A DNA stretch of 7,846 nt from JANPGR01 sp031424015 (GTDB lineage: Bacteria > Patescibacteriota > Minisyncoccia > Phycocordibacterales > UBA1006): assembly GCA_031424015.1 (NCBI GenBank), contig JANPGR010000069.1, positions 1 through 7,846 of the forward strand. The letters run 5' to 3'. The translations under genes and the position numbers were made by a program. The notes beneath the pieces were generated by a model. It searched no databases. It had not been told where the DNA came from and saw nothing but the letters and a program-made list of their open reading frames with translations. This document shows, piece after piece, positions 5,123 through 7,846 of this stretch (its first letter is position 1; each line of letters starts with the position of its first letter).

Positions 5123-6439
5123 CTATTTTAGGTCTTTTACGAGTGCGGTAAACTCTTCCCAAATTACATAAAAGAACCCGTCTCCCATTTCGTGATATAG
5201 GGCCCCGTCTTTAATTTTGAACTGGACTGTGTAATCAACAGGACCAGCCCCATGATCTTGCTTGTCCAGCACTACTACTACAGCACCGTCACCTAATCGT
5301 GCATTAATTACTGTCTCTAGTTCACTAATCTTGTGCAAGAACAATTGTTGGGTGTGAAGCTGTGACTCATTACCACCGATATCATCCAACACAAAACTCA
5401 AATAGGGCTCTTTGCCTGTATCAGCATGACCATAACAACTCTCACGAGGAGTAATCGGTAGTTCGAAAAAATGTTGCAGAAAAGGAACTAGTCCCTGATC
5501 AATTTCAGCTGAGCTCAGTGCTTCTTGCAACATTGCAGTGTCACACGGATCTTTGCTAAAAACTGACGGAACGTATCCTTCTTTCACAGAGTAAAAAGGG
5601 ATTTCTTTTTTTGATACACCAGTAATCACCTCAAGTGCAGGTATCCATCGTGGGACATGCGAGCGACCATATACTATAAATACTCGTTTATACAGCTTGG
5701 AGTACTTTTGCAATTCTTTAACAATATGATTATCTCGAATATCTGCCAATTGTGCAGCGATCTCGTGAGTGCGGAATCTGGTTGCAGTTTTCGCTAATCG
5801 CGGCCATGTCGACTGTTCGATTTCATCAGCGGTAAAATCCTCAAAAGAGGACTTACCTGGAAACATCGTGCTAAAGAATAACCAGAACTCATTTGCAGTA
5901 TATTGAATTCCAGTTACGGATTCAAAATACTTCGAATACCTCTTCAGTGCATCTTCTATTTCTATTCCAGAGTTTCGGCTCTTTACCGCCCGCCAAGAAT
6001 AGTAAAACATTATTTCGTCTAGTGAAAAGTAATCCTTAAGTCGCTCAACCTGGTCGACGAGTAATGGTTCTGGACAAAACGCTGGTATTTGGAGTTCTTC
6101 CGCAAGCGTTATTCCATGCGCACCTTCATTCATGGTATCTGGATCCCACTTTTGATACAGCGCCTGAAGTGTCCCTGGCGCCATTTCATAGAGACCAGCA
6201 AGACGCTCATAACCCTCTACAACGATACAATCGGGTTTGAATTGGAGACATTGGGTTTTGATTTGATCTAGTTGAGAGTGCTGACCTTTTGTATGATTCG
6301 CTCCAAAGCATTCGATACTGCAATACTCTCCTTCATAGAGCCACACAAATGAAGTCTTTGGTTCGAACTGTGTTGATTCTTCATAACTCAAGATCTGCAA
6401 TGGTTCACTATTTGTTTTTTGCTCAGGTTGTAGTTTCAT
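5123..6439 (-). CDS. TraB/EreA/ChaN-superfamily-like protein with extra C-terminal domain
   Basis: 438 aa, apparently cytoplasmic. Residues about 40-265 show the spaced motifs of the TraB/Tiki-erythromycin esterase-ChaN superfamily: GANH (46-49), a strand ending in an acidic residue (IVVEGYE, about 72-78), ADIRDNHIVKELQKY (about 232-246) resembling the 'ERD..ia..l' helix, and RVFIVYGRSHVP (252-263) matching the closing 'vvGxxH' strand. In the family these His/Glu residues line a hydrolytic or metal site. Substrate is unknown, and antibiotic inactivation should not be assumed. From about residue 335 a second domain (start GHADTGKEPY, end FYVIWEEFTALVKDLK) is unrecognised. The start at 6439 has a -10 box 11 nt upstream and no Shine-Dalgarno. 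The gene is back to back with the truncated recombinase. Confidence 0.7.
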   Translation of the reverse strand: MKLQPEQKTNSEPLQILSYEESTQFEPKTSFVWLYEGEYCSIECFGANHTKGQHSQLDQIKTQCLQFKPDCIVVEGYERLAGLYEMAPGTLQALYQKWDPDTMNEGAHGITLAEELQIPAFCPEPLLVDQVERLKDYFSLDEIMFYYSWRAVKSRNSGIEIEDALKRYSKYFESVTGIQYTANEFWLFFSTMFPGKSSFEDFTADEIEQSTWPRLAKTATRFRTHEIAAQLADIRDNHIVKELQKYSKLYKRVFIVYGRSHVPRWIPALEVITGVSKKEIPFYSVKEGYVPSVFSKDPCDTAMLQEALSSAEIDQGLVPFLQHFFELPITPRESCYGHADTGKEPYLSFVLDDIGGNESQLHTQQLFLHKISELETVINARLGDGAVVVVLDKQDHGAGPVDYTVQFKIKDGALYHEMGDGFFYVIWEEFTALVKDLK

Positions 6440-6450
6440 ATTATGATGTA

Positions 6451-6456
6451 ATTATA
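6451..6456 (-). promoter_or_regulatory. -10 box of the TraB-like gene
   Basis: A perfect TATAAT on the minus strand ends 11 nt before the ATG at 6439, giving a leader of only about 4-5 nt. No -35 was identified; the upstream sequence is a G-rich run. Confidence 0.45.
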
Positions 6457-7357
6457 TTTTTAGCACCCGCACCCCTCCATTAGGACACCTTACTCTTAAT
6501 TAAACCACACTCCTATAGTATCTCAAGCTGAATTTGAACGAGCACAGATATTACTAGGAAATAAACATAAGGGTATTGAACAAAACAATACTAAATCTTT
6601 TACCTATCGCGGTCCCCTATTTTGTGGTGAATGTGGTATGTCTATTACTGCAGAACAGAAAATTCAGTGTATTTGTACAGAATGCAAAACAAAGTTTTCG
6701 TGTAAAAATTCTGATGCTTGCACAAAATGTGGAACTGAAATATCAAAAATGAAAAAACCAACAATTTTTAGTAAAACATATTATCACTGTACAAAGAAAA
6801 ATACTCTATGCAAATGTGCACAAGGATCCATTGAAGAGGTAGAACTAGAATCACAAATATTGAGTGAACTCGAAACCCTAGAGATTCATGAGGACTTTTA
6901 TCGATGGGCTGTCGATGCACTCAAGGAAATGAATGTTGATGAATCCAAAGAGCAAGAATTGCTATTATCGCATTCACGAAAACGAGAGACTGAACTCACT
7001 AACAGATTAAGTAATCTCGTCATGATGCGAGCAAATGGAGAAATAGATGCGGACCAGTTACGACAAATCCAAAACCAGACAAACAAAGAATTGATCCACA
7101 TTAGAAATGAATTGGCCGAAACTCACAACAGGTCCATCAACTGGGTTTCATTAGCAAATGACTATCTCAATTTCAGTCAGAATGTGGCGGAAAGGTTCAA
7201 AAATGGTGGACCACAGGTCAAAAAGCAGATACTCTCTTGTATTGGTTCGAACCTAACTATAATGGACAAAAAGCTCAATATCACAAGGATTCCAGCGTTG
7301 GTACAGATTAAAAAAGTTGCTTCAGTGTACACAGGGTTTTCGAGCAGGTTAGAACCT

Positions 7358-7381
7358 AAAAACCCCCTTACGAATAAGGAG
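7358..7381 (-). terminator. tRNA-Tyr terminator embedded antisense in the recombinase gene
   Basis: Read on the minus strand, CTCCTTA, a TTCG tetraloop and TAAGGGG (7 bp with one U-G pair) are followed by GTTTTT. It begins about 45 nt past the 3' end of tRNA-Tyr and is correctly oriented to terminate it. The left recombinase fragment has a hairpin at the matching position (221-248). Confidence 0.6.
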
Positions 7382-7410
7382 ATTTCTAGTGATTTTGTGC
7401 CTTCTGAGAG

Positions 7411-7439
7411 GCAAATTGCAGTCCTGTGCGCCGGGAAGG
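7411..7439. other. Right att junction at the tRNA-Tyr 3' end
   Basis: Bases 7411-7434 equal 278-301 (element arm plus core). From 7435 onward the sequence is tRNA-Tyr. Bases 7425-7439 are repeated exactly at 3132-3146. Crossover must lie within or next to TGTGCGCCGG, which is the end of the tRNA acceptor stem plus the discriminator base. Confidence 0.65.
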
Positions 7440-7510
7440 GTTCGAACCTTCGTAGACATAAAGTCGACAGATTTACAGTCTGTTGCGATTGACCACTCCG
7501 CCACCGACGC
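7427..7510 (-). tRNA. tRNA-Tyr (anticodon GTA)
   Basis: 84 nt, class II. The acceptor is GCGTCGG with CCGGCGC (one U-G pair), discriminator A, and CCA is not encoded. D stem is GCG/CGC, anticodon stem ACAGA/TCTGT with loop CTGTAAA (anticodon at 7476-7474), variable arm GAC/GTC, and T arm GAAGG-TTCGAAC-CCTTC. It charges tyrosine for UAU/UAC codons. Its 3' end serves as the integration site, and the tRNA remains intact. Confidence 0.97.
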
Positions 7511-7516
7511 AGATTA

Positions 7517-7574
7517 GGAATTATGGAGAGGTGTGCTGCCTCCCTGAGGTCGACCGAACAAAATCCATAATTCC
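7517..7574. other. 11-bp inverted repeat hairpin upstream of tRNA-Tyr
   Basis: GGAATTATGGA (7517-7527) and TCCATAATTCC (7564-7574) are perfect inverted repeats enclosing a GC-rich 36-nt loop with its own CCTC/GAGG pairing. It starts 6 nt upstream of the tRNA 5' end, so if transcribed with the tRNA it would be removed by processing. Its role is unknown. Confidence 0.4.
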
Positions 7575-7582
7575 CATTCATA

Positions 7583-7763
7583 TCCGAGAGTCTGTCAAAT
7601 AAATTTGAGGTGGTCTCGGACCCAATTACTCTATCATATTTTTTTGATCTTTGCTAGAGCTTTTCCAGTCAAACTCTGTGAGTTTCTAGTTCGGATACAG
7701 TAAAGCCAATAAACCACCCACGCGGCCAAGCCGTCGGGGTATTGTGGGTACATATGACTAGAA
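7583..7763. other. Gene-free stretch with nested inverted repeats
   Basis: No convincing ORF occurs from 7511 to 7846. The stretch holds TCCGAGA/TCTCGGA (7583-7589 with 7614-7620) containing TCAAAT/ATTTGA. A second unit is TTCTAGT/ACTAGAA (7684-7690 with 7757-7763) enclosing ACCCAC/GTGGGT (7716-7721 with 7744-7749), and that in turn encloses GGC/GCC. Nesting of this kind suggests a structured RNA or leader, but no RNA family was recognised. From 7764 to the window end I see nothing. Confidence 0.3.
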
Positions 7764-7846
7764 CAGACTGAGTTGTTTGTCTCCATCATTCGTTTTTCCT
7801 TGGTTGGCTACATACCTTTCTACAACTGACCAATTACCTCTCTCCG

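Larger units (their letters stand above)
3351..7434. mobile_element. Element integrated at tRNA-Tyr by a large serine recombinase
   Basis: It is bounded by direct copies of the core TGTGCGCCGG, at 3351-3360 and at 7425-7434 inside the tRNA-Tyr 3' end. The right end carries the recombinase body and the left end carries a matching recombinase tail. Cargo is three minus-strand genes. The recombinase lacks its catalytic domain, so the element cannot move by itself. A further att-like site at 3991 suggests nested or successive insertions inside it. Confidence 0.6.
6500..7492 (+). pseudogene. Large serine recombinase lacking its catalytic domain
   Basis: The frame is open from just after TAA (6497-6499) to TGA at 7490-7492. 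It starts mid-protein: HTPIVSQAEFERAQILL is the end of the 'recombinase' domain. This is followed by a zinc ribbon with CGECG (42-46 of the remnant) and YYHCTKKNTLCKC (94-106), then a coiled coil (about 160-205). Between the two zinc-ribbon halves is an unusual Cys-rich insert (CIC..C.....C.....C..C, 57-77). The N-terminal resolvase domain with the catalytic serine is absent, and upstream is the divergent TraB-like gene. The first ATG (6638) lies inside the zinc ribbon, so expression as a functional recombinase is unlikely. The C-terminus is also altered: after VLCAG it reads KGSNLRRHKVDRFTVCCD, which is antisense tRNA-Tyr. The family is certain; the truncation is seen directly. Confidence 0.85.

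Noticed and set aside
7517..7574. Possible SRP (4.5S) RNA, because the minus strand has GGTC and GGCAGCA around a hairpin
   Set aside because: The GGAA-type tetraloop and the CAGG/AGCAGC symmetric-loop pairing are not in the right arrangement.
7177..7581. 134-codon minus-strand ORF over the recombinase 3' end and tRNA-Tyr
   Set aside because: It reads through the tRNA and antisense to a clear recombinase frame, so it is a shadow.
7511..7846. RNase P RNA or tmRNA in the gene-free right end
   Set aside because: No RNase P P4 motif (GAGGAAAGTCC-like), no tRNA-like 3' end and no tag-peptide frame were found on either strand.
1..7846. Alternative genetic code (UGA as glycine, as in some CPR lineages)
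   Set aside because: The long ORFs are full-length with standard stops and end in TAA or TAG; only the recombinase pseudogene ends in TGA, so there is no evidence either way.

Overview
The window is an AT-rich integration hotspot beside a tRNA-Tyr gene. The host is most likely a Patescibacteria/CPR bacterium. This is an inference from several things: the recombinase tails have the short 'VRTY.LE' endings I associate with CPR integrases, no gene has a Shine-Dalgarno sequence, several promoters lie so close to the ATG that the mRNAs should be leaderless, and the tRNA does not encode CCA. One large gene disagrees with this: a secreted 610-aa protein ending in a Bacteroidota-type type IX secretion (T9SS) sorting domain. 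It is either foreign DNA or a sign that the host assignment is wrong.

Layout, left to right. (1) 159-353: 3' end of a serine recombinase, with an intact attP-like junction (278-333) inside its reading frame. (2) 403-2235 (-): T9SS-sorted surface protein, with a 17-bp-spaced promoter and a long structured leader. (3) 2575-2970 (-): small unknown protein. (4) 3100-3352: hairpin, a GC-rich 180-bp structured block ending in a 15-bp copy of the tRNA-Tyr 3' end, and another hairpin. (5) 3351-7434: an integrated element of about 4.1 kb. Its left end is an att site plus a detached recombinase tail. Its cargo (all -) is a ParB/Srx-like protein, a kinase-like protein and a TraB/EreA-like protein. Its right end is a large serine recombinase that has lost its catalytic domain. 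(6) 7427-7510 (-): tRNA-Tyr(GTA), whose 3' end is the crossover core. (7) 7511-7846: no gene, but several strong inverted repeats.

The most interesting point is how the element is built. The recombinase reading frame runs through the attachment core TGTGCGCCGG. In the integrated state the frame runs on into antisense tRNA-Tyr sequence. The true C-terminal tail is left at the other end of the element and would rejoin the body only in the excised circle. Three such tails are visible, at 302-353, 3361-3403 and about 3992-4057. The recombinase 3' end also carries, on the opposite strand, a hairpin plus T-tract that can terminate tRNA-Tyr. This would replace the native terminator, which now appears to sit about 4 kb away at 3312-3352.
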